Shown here: piece by piece, positions 50,288 through 59,907 of the stretch
How positions within the stretch are numbered: the stretch's first letter is position 1
Layout of the letters: the number at the start of each line of letters is the position of its first letter
Assembly: GCF_013304735.1 (NCBI RefSeq)
Contig: NZ_JAAITI010000020.1
Span: 1 to 64,000 of the forward strand
From: Blautia luti
Lineage (GTDB): Bacteria; Bacillota; Clostridia; Lachnospirales; Lachnospiraceae
Length of the DNA: 64,000 nucleotides
Reading direction: 5' to 3'
Made by a program: the position numbers and the translations under genes
Notes under the pieces: model-generated
What the model saw: the letters and a program-made list of their open reading frames with translations, nothing else
Databases searched by the model: none
Told to the model about the DNA's origin: nothing

Positions 50288-51760
50288 TCATAGCTCCATC
50301 TCATGTTTCTTTCTCTGTACTTCCTGTGGCTGCTCCCTCCGGCGCAGTGCGGTATCTACGGCGTTCTGCACCTGCCGCAGCCGTATGACTTCCTCCCGGA
50401 GTGGCTTGTGCTGCGGAGACAGTTCGGCATACTCTGTTTTTAACTGTGCGTATTCCTGTTTCCATGCTTTCAGGGCAATGGGTTTTCCGTCCAGTTTTTC
50501 TTTCAGAATACGGCGGGCGGCATAAAACAGCCGTAACTCCGCATCGTGGGATGTTTCAAATTTCTCCCTCTGTTTCTTAAACTTGATATTGTTCAATTCC
50601 GTATGGACAGGTTTTAGCCGCTGGTAATTCTCGCCCTCCCGTATCAATTCCTGCAATTCCTTTATCCTGGCAGATTTCTTTTTCATGGAGCCGCTTAATG
50701 CTTCAAATTCTTCACTGACAGAGGAAAGACGCTCCTGCAAATCCTCTAATGTGAGCAGCTTGTTTTCCGTCAGATAATTGACGGCTTCGGCAAACTGCTT
50801 TAAGTTTCCGGTTCTGGCTTTATTGCTCCATGCCCCTGCGTTGCGCTGGTTGTAATAAGCGATCAGCAGGTCGGCAAGGTTCGGTGTCTGCGGTTTGGAA
50901 AGTTCTTCTTTTACCTCTGCCATCCAGACAAACAGGGCTTTGATCTTCTTCCTCAAATCCTGCATGAGCCGGTTGGTGGCTTTAATCCAGCGGTTCAGTT
51001 CCCCTTTCTCGGTGCGGATGCCCTTTGCTTCCATCTGCCGGACATTAGCTCCCTCGTGGACAGTAGGTATCAGGTCAAGCCCCTGCCGCACATAGGAACG
51101 GTGGTCGATACGCAAATCCAGCCCTTTTTCCTCAAATTTTGTATTAACGGCAGCCGCCCACTGCTCCCGCCAGTGTTCCAGCGTTTCCGGCTCATGCCAG
51201 TCTGTTGTATGGACAGCGTTAAACATATAATCGCCGTTTTTATCCCGGATTCGGTTTCCATCTTCATCAAGAAGATATTCCCGACGCTGTTTTTGTCCCC
51301 ATGTGCCATCCGGGTTCAAAGGGCGCATGGTTGTCATCACATGAAAATGCGGGTTAGGGATGCCGCCGTCCTCTTTCTCCGGGCTGTGAAAAGCAAGGTC
51401 GGCAATCATGCCTTTTGTCACAAACTGCTCCTGTACGAACTTCCTCGCCAGCTCCATGTTTTCTTCCAGCGTCAATTCATTCTGCATGGCAATATCAAAG
51501 GAATAGGCAAGCTGTGCTTTTGGATGTTTCTCGCAGTTCTCCACAGCATTCCAGAGGGTCGCCCGGTCAAGATATATTTCCGGCGCATGGGGCGGCAGCA
51601 TGATTTCCGAAGCGATCACGCCGCCCTTTTTGGTGTAGTCGCTGACTTCTCCATAGTAGCTGCTGTAAAGACGCTCCCCGGCTCGATAGGCTGCGCTGGC
51701 AATGGCGCTCTGACCGGCGCTGCGCTTGATCTGTGCGATTGAAAAATGATAAAGTGCTAT
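50288..51760 (-). CDS. mobA: MobA/MobL-family (MOB_Q) relaxase
   Basis: The family N-terminus ALYHFSIAQIKRSAGQSAIA SAAYRAGERLY is encoded in frame, with the codon where Met is expected being ATA (51760), directly after the upstream stop and AAGG. The first ATG is at 51619, after the catalytic Tyr region. 490 residues counting ATA: His motif NPHFHVMTTMRPLN, then coiled coil. Nicks oriT for transfer by a helper conjugation system. Either ATA initiates weakly or the gene has lost its start. Confidence 0.85.
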   Translation of the reverse strand: MALYHFSIAQIKRSAGQSAIASAAYRAGERLYSSYYGEVSDYTKKGGVIASEIMLPPHAPEIYLDRATLWNAVENCEKHPKAQLAYSFDIAMQNELTLEENMELARKFVQEQFVTKGMIADLAFHSPEKEDGGIPNPHFHVMTTMRPLNPDGTWGQKQRREYLLDEDGNRIRDKNGDYMFNAVHTTDWHEPETLEHWREQWAAAVNTKFEEKGLDLRIDHRSYVRQGLDLIPTVHEGANVRQMEAKGIRTEKGELNRWIKATNRLMQDLRKKIKALFVWMAEVKEELSKPQTPNLADLLIAYYNQRNAGAWSNKARTGNLKQFAEAVNYLTENKLLTLEDLQERLSSVSEEFEALSGSMKKKSARIKELQELIREGENYQRLKPVHTELNNIKFKKQREKFETSHDAELRLFYAARRILKEKLDGKPIALKAWKQEYAQLKTEYAELSPQHKPLREEVIRLRQVQNAVDTALRRREQPQEVQRKKHEMEL

Positions 51761-51762
51761 CC

Positions 51763-52080
51763 TTAGTCACCGCCTTTCTCCTGCCCGGAAATACGGGCGT
51801 GGTTCTCTGTGGCAGACCGGATGAAATGCTCCGCCTGCGGCAGATTCAAAATGCTTTCCATGAGGGAATAAAATTCCGCTTCGGATAGCTCCTTTGTCTG
51901 TGGTGCAATGCTCTCAATAGCTGCCCCACGGGTAATCAGCCGGTGCGTCCTCTGTTTCCGGGAACCGCTTTCCAGATACGCCTGCCGGTTTTTCAAACGC
52001 TGCATTTTCCGTTTTTCCTGTTCCAGCAGGACAGTGGTTTTTTCATATTCCTGCTTCAACTGTTCCAAAGATTTTTCCAT
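51763..52080 (-). CDS. DUF3847-like mobile-element protein
   Basis: Start at MEKSLEQLKQEYEKTTVLLE (52080), after AAAGGATG. 105 residues, coiled coil followed by basic RKQRTHRLITRGAAIESIAP and FYSLMESILNLPQ. Invariably beside MobA in such elements; probably a relaxosome accessory protein. Confidence 0.8.
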   Translation of the reverse strand: MEKSLEQLKQEYEKTTVLLEQEKRKMQRLKNRQAYLESGSRKQRTHRLITRGAAIESIAPQTKELSEAEFYSLMESILNLPQAEHFIRSATENHARISGQEKGGD

Positions 52081-52366
52081 GTTCTCACATCCTTTGCTGA
52101 TAAGATAAAGAAAGACCATCCGCAGACAGTCCGTGTGTCAGTGCTTCTATAAAACCCGATGAAAAGGGAAAACCGCAGAGCGGATTTCTCTTTGCGGCGG
52201 GTACACAGGGGATAGCCGCTTTAGCGGCGCAAGGGGGTGTAGCCACCTTGTCGGAGCGAAGCGAACGCAGACCTCGGATTGCTGATTTTATCAGCGGCAG
52301 AGGTAAGCTCCGCAGGACGCACGATACATGGTCTTTAGACTATGTATAGAAGTGCGCCCTTAGTTC
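52081..52366. other. 286-bp gene-free region, probable oriT
   Basis: GC-rich, with GCCGCTTTAGCGGC (about 52214-52227), CGCAAGGGGGTGTAG and GAGCGAAGCGAACGC motifs. Lies upstream of the mobA operon in the usual oriT place. No nick site can be assigned with certainty. Confidence 0.45.
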
Positions 52367-52570
52367 CTAAGGGATTTTGCCGTTTCCGGCAGTCTTGTCC
52401 TTTTTCTTGGAACGCTTGGAAAGATACTTCGGGCAGTCAACCACAACCGCCCGGAAGCTCTGTTTACATTCGTGCTGGCATTTCCGGCACAGTTCGTTGT
52501 AAGTGATACGGCTGCGGTCATTTAAGAAGAAAGACCATTCCAACCGCCGCTTGTTACTCATTCTTGCCAT
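52367..52570 (-). CDS. Small Cys-rich mobile-element protein
   Basis: 67 residues, MSNKRRLEWSFFLNDRSRIT YNELCRKCQHECKQSF, then a basic end. CxxCxxxC resembles a zinc knuckle. AAAGGAG before ATG 52570. A conserved companion of excisionase genes in Tn1549/Tn4451-like elements; function unknown. Confidence 0.75.
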   Translation of the reverse strand: MARMSNKRRLEWSFFLNDRSRITYNELCRKCQHECKQSFRAVVVDCPKYLSKRSKKKDKTAGNGKIP

Positions 52571-52717
52571 AACCGGCTCCTTTCTCCGTTTCTATCTGAT
52601 GTACGCAGATAGGCTGTTTTGATGTAGCGTCTCGGTATCATTTTTAAGTTTTTTTCCCTCTGTATGCCCCTTTGGAAAGTGCGGCAGTATTGCAAGTCAG
52701 GGAATGATACCTCACGC

Positions 52718-52942
52718 TTATTTGTCGCTTCCCGGTACGGTTTCGGAGCCTTTTGCCATCCATTCAAAGAAAGCAATTTTGCTGACCTTGATAAGTCTGC
52801 CCCTGCGGAACGCTGGAAAGCCGGGTGTGTGTACCAGCTCATAGGCGCTCGCTCTTGAAATTCCCATAATCCGCTGAATGTCCGCCACATCCAGAACCAG
52901 CGGTAAATCCTCGTAGCTGTTCAATCTCTTTTTATCGTTCAT
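52718..52942 (-). CDS. xis: Excisionase-like HTH protein
   Basis: Start at MNDKKRLNSYEDLPLVLDVA (52942), after GGAGGAAC. 74 residues: winged-helix DIQRIMGISRASAYELVHTPGFPAFRRGRLIKVSKIAFFEWM. This type assists serine or tyrosine recombinases in excision or acts as regulator. Confidence 0.85.
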   Translation of the reverse strand: MNDKKRLNSYEDLPLVLDVADIQRIMGISRASAYELVHTPGFPAFRRGRLIKVSKIAFFEWMAKGSETVPGSDK

Positions 52943-53184
52943 TCTGTTCCTCCCATAAATCAAATAGGTTAAAATGCTTCCTGTTGCCGTTCTCCCCAAA
53001 AGCCGTTTTCCTGCCCCATTCCTGCGGTGTTTCCCTGCATTGGTGCGCCGAATGCGTCACTTCTCCTGCCGGTCATATCCCTTTTGGACGGTCATTCACT
53101 TGTCAAGGTACTGTGCGGTACGAAATTACCAACCGCAATCATCATAGCGTACTATCCTTGACAAAACAATGATTCTGCGATACC

Positions 53185-54285
53185 ATGAGTGTAACGGATA
53201 TAACTGAATTATATAATTACCATAAACAAAGGCAGGGGATAGGGATGGAGAATCAGTTTATACGGCATGAGCCATGTTTTGAGAGGATTTTGTTTGTCCT
53301 GACGCTGGACAGGAAGAAAATGAAAGAGCGGATTTTGATTGGGGAAGAACAGCAGATCCGCTTCCGTCTGAACGGGAGCCAAAACGCAGAGGTGCTTTGT
53401 GATATGACACGCCCACTGGGAACTTTTTTGATAAACTTTGAGCGTGACACGGACAGAGACTGGAACTTATACGGGCTTTCTCCGCTGCGGCAAGCTCTCC
53501 ACTCCAACCGATGGAAACAGCCGGAGCTGGAGCAGGCGGCAAGCGAATTTCTTTGGGAGAAATATCTTAGCAACGACCCTCTGAAAATGTATGTGGCGTT
53601 CCGTATCTGGAACAGCTATCTGCTTGCCAGAGAACCCCGTGACCGTAACGCTGCCTGTGACCGCTTCATGGATAAAATGAGCAGACTGACCGGGGTATTC
53701 CAAAACGAAACCATGAGCTTTGACAGGGAGACAGGAAAACCGAAACAATTTCAAGCTGGCAGCCTTTATTTCAAAGGCGCACCGTCAGAAGATACCCGGC
53801 TTGACCTCTGGTTCCCGGACAACCGGCGCACAGAAGAATGTGTGTCTGCCCATGCGTCCCTCTACCCGTTGATTACCTATTATCTGAACAGGCTGAATGA
53901 CTGGGGGCTTTGCTTCCGGCGGTGCAAGGTCTGTGGAAAATATTTTCTGGCAAAGAGCCAGCGGTATGAGCTGTGCAGCGACAAGTGCCGAAAAGCACAG
54001 GCGCTTCAAAACAAGCGGGAATTTGACGAGAGGTCAAGAGAAAATAACTATGACCTGCTTTATAAAAATGAATGCCAGAACTGGCGCAACAAAATAAACC
54101 GGGTAAAAAATACCGCAGGCTTTCCGGCTGACCGTCTGGAAAAAATACAGGCTTCCTTTTCCGACTTTAAGAAAGAAGCCTTACAGAGAAAAAAGGCTGT
54201 AAAAACAGGAACGGCCAGCCCGAAAGAATTTACGGACTGGCTGTATCAGCAGAGTAATGTAATTGTTGAGCTGACCGAGATATGA
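53185..54285 (+). CDS. DUF6076-like zinc-ribbon protein
   Basis: 366 residues from ATG 53185 (an alternative is MENQFIRHEP at 53245). The central part is helical; a treble-clef CKVCGKYFLAKSQRYELCSD KC lies near residue 248. Often found at the end of TnpX/IME modules; role unknown. The only plus-strand gene in the element, convergent with the ABC locus. Confidence 0.75.
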   Translation: MSVTDITELYNYHKQRQGIGMENQFIRHEPCFERILFVLTLDRKKMKERILIGEEQQIRFRLNGSQNAEVLCDMTRPLGTFLINFERDTDRDWNLYGLSPLRQALHSNRWKQPELEQAASEFLWEKYLSNDPLKMYVAFRIWNSYLLAREPRDRNAACDRFMDKMSRLTGVFQNETMSFDRETGKPKQFQAGSLYFKGAPSEDTRLDLWFPDNRRTEECVSAHASLYPLITYYLNRLNDWGLCFRRCKVCGKYFLAKSQRYELCSDKCRKAQALQNKREFDERSRENNYDLLYKNECQNWRNKINRVKNTAGFPADRLEKIQASFSDFKKEALQRKKAVKTGTASPKEFTDWLYQQSNVIVELTEI

Positions 54286-54289
54286 AAAA

Positions 54290-54375
54290 CTTTCTATCGT
54301 CAATTTCGCATTATTGCAATAACAGATTGCTTCTTCCATGAATGGTAATATTATCATCAAACTTTTGGAAGAACT
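54290..54375 (-). pseudogene. C-terminal scrap of an FtsX-type permease
   Basis: The minus strand reads HSWKKQSVIAIMRN and stop, nearly identical to the last residues of the permease at 12155 (HSWKKQSVIEIMRN). It is preceded directly by a partial copy of the shared promoter box, so an entire ATPase-permease unit appears to have been lost by deletion. Confidence 0.7.
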
Positions 54376-54445
54376 ATAAATGTCCGAGGTGCCTTTGATT
54401 TCGACAGAAAAACAGGCTGAATTGTTACAAAGCTCGGACATTTCA
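54375..54445 (-). promoter_or_regulatory. Degenerate copy of the shared regulatory module
   Basis: Minus strand GAAATGTCCGAGCTTTGTAA CAATTC followed by CTCGGACATTTATAG. Same parts as the modules at 40.0, 57.6 and 59.8 kb, but altered and now leading only to the permease scrap. Confidence 0.6.
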
Positions 54446-54509
54446 AAAATTTTTTGAGAAATGGCGAAAAAAGCGGGGCAGCACACGCCGCCCCGCCGAT
54501 CCCATACGG

Positions 54510-56888
54510 TTATTCCATCGCCCGCATTTGTTCAATCAGGGATTGCTTTTTCTGTCTGCGGATTGTCCATACAGACAAGATCAGTTCCATTCCGAACAAT
54601 ACCAGAATGAACAGTCCCATTTCCAAAACCGGGAATTTGTAAGGCACTACATTTCCGGCAAAAGCTCCTATACTCATTTTTCTGCAAGCAAAGATGGAAG
54701 CCGGAAGCCCAACGATCAGCGTCGCCAATGTTGCAAAGAGCGCATAGAACAGCCCCTCACAGATGTTCATTTTACATAGCTGTTTTTGTGTTAGGCCGAT
54801 AGAACGCAGAATACTGTTTTCCTGCTTTCGGGCTATCTGGTTAGAGAGTGTCGTATTGATAAGGTTGATAACGCCAAAGAGAAATACCAACCATGAAAGT
54901 ATCTCCATACTGCCAAACGCAAAAGAATTTGTCATTTCTTCATATTCAATCACTGTATTGATTTCATCTAAGGCAATATTACTATGGCTGGCAACAATAT
55001 TTTTCAATTCAGCTCCCACATAGTCCGTTTTTTTAGCGTCATTTACAATGCTCCATGAATAGTCAAAAGAGGTGATTTCCGGGTGCAGTTCGTGGAACAA
55101 CGCTTCTGGTGCAAAAAGAGTTGCCCCATCTAAGTGCATCCTGCCATGTCCTGAATATACCTTTGCAGGAGCGTATAACCCCGATATGGTAACAGAAACG
55201 GATGGCTGTTCTTCTCCCAAAGAAATCTCAACCGTTGAACCAACACCCATATCCTCATTCTGCTTTAGCACATTATAGTCAATTACAATACTACGGGAAT
55301 CTGTTGGCATGGTTCCCTCTGTCAGAGCCGCTTCAACTGCCGCATAATTCTGGTCGGTCAGCATATCGCACATACCACCAGCTTGATGAATCTCTGTTTT
55401 ATAAGTTGCATGGAGAGATTGCCTGCTTGGAATTATATCTGTAACGCCATCAATAGATAAGATTTTCTGCTTTAATTCCTCATTCAATGGATTTCCCGCT
55501 GCCATAACCTTTTCTTCTGTCATTTCAGAATCCAAATAAATTTTATAGTCGCCGTCTGGGAAAAACTGTCTTGCAAGCGCCTCTGGTGAGCGCAGCAAAA
55601 CAATGGAGGATAGCACAAGCAGGATAATTCCGCCCAAACTCAATGAGGCTACAATAGCAACGGTCTTTTTTCGGTCACGCCTAAAATTTGCAATTCCCAT
55701 TGAAACAGGATTGAGCTTGATATTCTTTTTCCGGCTGCGGATGTCCTTTTGCGCCGGGGTAAAACGGACGGCTTCAATGGGGGAAATCCCTGCCGCAATT
55801 TTCACCGGCTTACGGATGGAAACAGATATCATGATCCAACTGCTTATAAGCGTTAAAATAACCGTTGCCACATAGGAAACAGCGTTAAAACCCTTGGAAA
55901 ACAGGAGGAAACCGCCGCATACGCCCAGCACTGTGCCAATCAGAATCCCGATACTGCCGAGTTTGCGTCCCTCGTTCTTTACAATCCGCTTGATTTGCTT
56001 TGGTGTCGCACCAATCGTCCGAAGCTGCCCGTAGCTTTGGATTTTGTCATTGATGGAGATACGGAAGATACTCTGGATCACAATATAGCCGCCAATCAGA
56101 ACAAGGGCAATCACACCTGCCATCAGTGCAAAATCAAAGGATTTAGAAGCATAGGCAAAATACTTACTGTTCATTTTGGGCATAGGAAGCTGATATTCCT
56201 CCGCAATCTCCCTGCAATAAGAGGTCATCAGTTCTTCGCCCAACTGGTCGCTGTTTTTGAAATGGACATAGGCGCGATAGCCAGCCGGGTCAAACCCGTT
56301 CCATTCTGTCAGGGCAGCGTTGGAAAGAATGATAGCGCAGGTATTCGCTTCTTTTTCATTTACGCTGTCCGTAATGCCGGTAACGACATAATCACCATGA
56401 AAACTCTCTGTATCTAAGGTCACAGTGTCCCCGATCTTGGCATTGTTTCCATAGGTGGAAAGAAAGTATTCGCTTACAACAACTTCATTTGCTTTTTCAG
56501 GAACCCGGCCCTCTAACAACTCCATCTGCGCCTTGGCAATCTCCATCATTTGCGCGTCGCAATACACATAGGACGCATGATAGCCCTGTTCTGAAAGCTC
56601 CTCACCCAGCATATAGTAGCCGCCTACGCGCTCAAACTCCGGCAGTCCTTTCAGGGTTTCAATGTCGTTTTCCTCTACGCCCAGCCAGACCGCCTCATAA
56701 GTATCGACAACCTGATTGCGTTGCATTTGTGTCAGGGAAGTAGACACAATTCCCGTAAAGCAGATCAGAAACGCCGCCAGTGCAACGGCAATCACCACCA
56801 TCAGATTCCGGCGCTTCTCGCTTTGCAAACTTTTCTTTGCCAGCTTCTTTGTAATGGCGCTGGTATCATTCTCAAAAGGCCATGTCAT
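54510..56888 (-). CDS. FtsX-type ABC transporter permease (locus 3, second)
   Basis: 792 residues beginning MTWPFENDTSAITKKLAKKS. Two FtsX halves, coupling motifs TIGATPKQIKRIV and SIGLTQKQLCKM, extracellular domains about 45-250 and 455-680, C-terminus RRQKKQSLIEQMRAME. Starts 15 bases after the ATPase stop. Complete. Confidence 0.92.
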   Translation of the reverse strand: MTWPFENDTSAITKKLAKKSLQSEKRRNLMVVIAVALAAFLICFTGIVSTSLTQMQRNQVVDTYEAVWLGVEENDIETLKGLPEFERVGGYYMLGEELSEQGYHASYVYCDAQMMEIAKAQMELLEGRVPEKANEVVVSEYFLSTYGNNAKIGDTVTLDTESFHGDYVVTGITDSVNEKEANTCAIILSNAALTEWNGFDPAGYRAYVHFKNSDQLGEELMTSYCREIAEEYQLPMPKMNSKYFAYASKSFDFALMAGVIALVLIGGYIVIQSIFRISINDKIQSYGQLRTIGATPKQIKRIVKNEGRKLGSIGILIGTVLGVCGGFLLFSKGFNAVSYVATVILTLISSWIMISVSIRKPVKIAAGISPIEAVRFTPAQKDIRSRKKNIKLNPVSMGIANFRRDRKKTVAIVASLSLGGIILLVLSSIVLLRSPEALARQFFPDGDYKIYLDSEMTEEKVMAAGNPLNEELKQKILSIDGVTDIIPSRQSLHATYKTEIHQAGGMCDMLTDQNYAAVEAALTEGTMPTDSRSIVIDYNVLKQNEDMGVGSTVEISLGEEQPSVSVTISGLYAPAKVYSGHGRMHLDGATLFAPEALFHELHPEITSFDYSWSIVNDAKKTDYVGAELKNIVASHSNIALDEINTVIEYEEMTNSFAFGSMEILSWLVFLFGVINLINTTLSNQIARKQENSILRSIGLTQKQLCKMNICEGLFYALFATLATLIVGLPASIFACRKMSIGAFAGNVVPYKFPVLEMGLFILVLFGMELILSVWTIRRQKKQSLIEQMRAME

Positions 56889-56902
56889 AGCCTGCCACCT
56901 CC

Positions 56903-57568
56903 TTACTCCACAATCTTGCCGTCCTCAATGCGGACAATCCGATCTGCAAGGCGGGCAATGTCGTTGTTGTGGGTAATCATCACAACAGTTTGCCGGAACT
57001 CTGCACTGGTGCGCTTGATAAGCCCCAGCACCTCGGCGCTGGTCTTGCTATCAAGGTTGCCGGTTGGCTCGTCGGCCAGAACAATAGCCGGTTTGGTAAT
57101 CAAGGCGCGGGCGATAGCCACACGCTGCTGCTGGCCGCCGGAAAGATTGTTCGGCATATTTTTCAGTTTATCTTCCAGCCCCAGCAGGTGAACGATCTCG
57201 TCCAAAAACTTCTGATCCACCGTGTCCCCGTCCAGCTCCACCGGCAGGACGATGTTCTCATACACATTCAGGATGGGAACAAGGTTATAGTTCTGGAAGA
57301 TAAAGCCGATGTTGCGGCGGCGGAAGATGGTAAGCTGTTCATCGTTCTTCTTTGCCAGTTCTTCGCCCCGGACGATCACGGTTCCGCTGGTGGGAGTGTC
57401 CAGCCCGCCCATCATGTGAAGCAGGGTGGACTTGCCGCTGCCGGATGTTCCCACAACGGCCACAAACTCGCCGTCCTCCACGGAGAAGTTCACACCGTCA
57501 AGGGCGCGGGTAATGTTCGGCTCTGTGCCGTAATACTTTTTCAGATCAATCGCCTGTAAAACGCTCAT
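56903..57568 (-). CDS. ABC transporter ATP-binding protein (locus 3)
   Basis: Start at MSVLQAIDLKKYYGTEPNIT (57568), after AAAGGAG. 221 residues: [39 protein letters not shown]. Close homologue of the split ATPase of locus 2 and shows what the intact protein looked like. Its Walker B codons contain a near-match to the prophage attB (57053-57077). Confidence 0.93.
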   Translation of the reverse strand: MSVLQAIDLKKYYGTEPNITRALDGVNFSVEDGEFVAVVGTSGSGKSTLLHMMGGLDTPTSGTVIVRGEELAKKNDEQLTIFRRRNIGFIFQNYNLVPILNVYENIVLPVELDGDTVDQKFLDEIVHLLGLEDKLKNMPNNLSGGQQQRVAIARALITKPAIVLADEPTGNLDSKTSAEVLGLIKRTSAEFRQTVVMITHNNDIARLADRIVRIEDGKIVE

Positions 57569-57621
57569 ACTCAAAACTCCTTTCAAGGCTTTCTGCCTGT
57601 TGATAAGGCTATTGTAAAACC

Positions 57622-57705
57622 CAAATGTCCGCGAAATGTTACAGCGGCCAAAAAATTTCATTGAAAATCGGGGGTGAAATGTTACAACGCTCGGACATTT
57701 CAAAA
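57622..57705 (-). promoter_or_regulatory. Shared regulatory module upstream of ATPase (locus 3)
   Basis: Box 57622-57643 (TGTAACATTTCGCGGACATT on minus) and an upstream TTGTAACATTTC, almost identical base for base to 40028-40110. Confidence 0.75.
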
Positions 57706-57708
57706 TTA

Positions 57709-59742
57709 TTATTCAACTACCCTTAATCGAGCTACAATACTTGTTTTTCTAAAATAGCGAAACGAAACATGAGGAACTATAATCGCCACAACGCAAATAA
57801 CAATTCCCTCTAATATCAACGGGAAAATCGTAGGCTGTATTGTAAACAGCCATAAGTCAGGTTGATTAAAGAAAGTAGGAAGAATTGTATTTGCAACAAT
57901 AAGAGAGAGAGGTAAACCCATTACACAAATCAGAAATGCGTAAAACAATCCCTCCAATACGGTCAATTTGTTAATTTGTTTTTTCGTCATTCCGATGCTC
58001 TCTAATGTAGCAAATTCCCGTTGCCGGTTTATAATGCCCGTTATAATGATGTTGGAAAAATTCACAAGCCCGATACTTCCTAATAGAAACCCAATAAGGC
58101 CACCTATGATAAAAATAGTTTGTTTTAATCCATTCATAGTTTGTGCCAATGTTTCAGACGATGCGTATTCAACGGTAGGCAAAGAATTGATGTACTCGGT
58201 CGCTGGCAAAAAGTGTTCTTTTTCCACATCAAACACATAACTCATTATGGCTGGATTGTTATACAATTCCACAAACATCTCATTACTCATATAGAAAATA
58301 GGACAATCGCCGCCAACATCAGTGTAGCCAACATTCTTACCCGGAGATTCTACCAATGAAAAATCAACCACTGCACGCGCAATTACCGAAACCGTTTTAT
58401 AAGGCAATCCATCTTTGTAAATGGTAACTTCCTGATTGAGCGGACAAAGAAATTCAGGAGATTCATTTGGGTTGATCGCTGAAATTTCTATAACATAGTT
58501 TCCACTTTCCAAATATGAGGTTAGTTGCTGTATATCTGTTTCTCCCTCAATGAAATTCAATTTAGGAAGTATTGATTTTTCTACCCCGTAAATATTGCAA
58601 AGAGGTCGATAATCAACACCGAGTTTTACTGGATAAGTTCTGCCATCAACCATACCACTTCGTATAAGGTGATTATCTTCTGTGTATTCGTCTAATACTT
58701 CCGTGACCAAACTACCATAATCATAAGTAACACTGACATCATCCAAAGTGTTTTTATAAATTCGACTTCCGTTCAGCACAGGAATATTATTTTCAATATC
58801 AGATATGATTTCATTACTAACAGAATCATCTTTAAATCGAAAACCTTGCACATTAGAAAATGTGTTTGGGCTTGCCACAACAAAATCAAATGAGGTAACA
58901 GAAGATACATATTTTTTAACATCAACACTATTTCCGATTGCGATTGCACTGTTTAGGAGAATAATGCAGAGTATCATGGATAAGACGATAAATATGGTAC
59001 GCTTTGAATTTCTTCTTAAATTTCTCCATGCCATTTCTGTTATTCTATTCTTAAACGAAAGACGATTCTTGTTGGCACTATGATAATTGTCTTTTTCATA
59101 GTATCTAGTTGCCTCAATGGGCGAAATCGTAGCTGCAATTTTGAATGGTTTCTTTATACTCACCCAAACAGTAATCGCACTAAATATCCCGGCAACGACA
59201 AAAATAATAGGATTAAAACTCAAGTTCACAGAAAGATTGTGATACTCGCCTTTCATAAAATTAAGAATCCACGGAAGCATAAGTATTCCTACTATATATC
59301 CTAAAATCAACCCAATAGATATAGCAATTATAGACAGCCAAAATGCTTGCTTATAAACAATTCGCTTGATTTGCTTCTCCGTTGTTCCGATTGTTCTTAA
59401 TAAGCCATATTTCTTTATTTCTTGAACAACAGAAATCTCAAAAATATTGCGAATGAGCAAATAGCCCGTTATTACAAAAATCATAATAAAAAACAGGGCT
59501 GCTATTATGGCAATCCAATTTACAGATGTACCAGTGGACGGGCTGGTTCCCCTAATTTGCAAAATAGTTGTCTGTATAGACTGGATCGCTCCAACACATA
59601 AAGTCGTTACAGAAGTAAAAAGCATTGATGTTAAAACGATTGCTATTACAGCAACAATATTTCGTAATTTGTTGGCTTTGAAGCTTCTTTGCGCCAGCTT
59701 CTTTGTAATGGCGCTGGTGTCATTTTCAAAAGGCCATGTCAT
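57709..59742 (-). CDS. FtsX-type ABC transporter permease (locus 3, first)
   Basis: Start at MTWPFENDTSAITKKLAQRS (59742); the longer frame runs through the promoter. 677 residues: the N-terminal extracellular domain is much shorter than in its relatives (about 30 residues between TM1 and TM2), while the second domain is full size. Coupling motifs TIGTTEKQIKRI and SIGMTKKQINKL. No ATPase of its own; probably uses the ATPase downstream. Lower GC than its neighbours. Confidence 0.9.
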   Translation of the reverse strand: MTWPFENDTSAITKKLAQRSFKANKLRNIVAVIAIVLTSMLFTSVTTLCVGAIQSIQTTILQIRGTSPSTGTSVNWIAIIAALFFIMIFVITGYLLIRNIFEISVVQEIKKYGLLRTIGTTEKQIKRIVYKQAFWLSIIAISIGLILGYIVGILMLPWILNFMKGEYHNLSVNLSFNPIIFVVAGIFSAITVWVSIKKPFKIAATISPIEATRYYEKDNYHSANKNRLSFKNRITEMAWRNLRRNSKRTIFIVLSMILCIILLNSAIAIGNSVDVKKYVSSVTSFDFVVASPNTFSNVQGFRFKDDSVSNEIISDIENNIPVLNGSRIYKNTLDDVSVTYDYGSLVTEVLDEYTEDNHLIRSGMVDGRTYPVKLGVDYRPLCNIYGVEKSILPKLNFIEGETDIQQLTSYLESGNYVIEISAINPNESPEFLCPLNQEVTIYKDGLPYKTVSVIARAVVDFSLVESPGKNVGYTDVGGDCPIFYMSNEMFVELYNNPAIMSYVFDVEKEHFLPATEYINSLPTVEYASSETLAQTMNGLKQTIFIIGGLIGFLLGSIGLVNFSNIIITGIINRQREFATLESIGMTKKQINKLTVLEGLFYAFLICVMGLPLSLIVANTILPTFFNQPDLWLFTIQPTIFPLILEGIVICVVAIIVPHVSFRYFRKTSIVARLRVVE

Positions 59743-59783
59743 AGTTGTATCACCTCCATATTTGATAAGGGTATTGTAAAACC

Positions 59784-59865
59784 TAAATGTCCGCGAAATG
59801 TTACAGCGGCCCAAAAATTTCATTGAAAATCGGGGTGAAATGTTACAACGCTCGGACATTTCAAA
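59784..59865 (-). promoter_or_regulatory. Shared regulatory module upstream of first permease (locus 3)
   Basis: Box 59784-59805 plus the upstream TTGTAACATTTC; -10-like TACAAT about 8 bases after. Gives this permease its own regulated promoter. Confidence 0.72.
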
Positions 59866-59907
59866 AAAATTTACGGCGGGCAGCCGGAAATGGCCGTCCG
59901 CCGCATT

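Noticed and set aside
51056-51742. 228-residue plus ORF antisense to mobA
   Set aside because: Mirror frame of a GC-rich conserved relaxase gene without ribosome site or family features.
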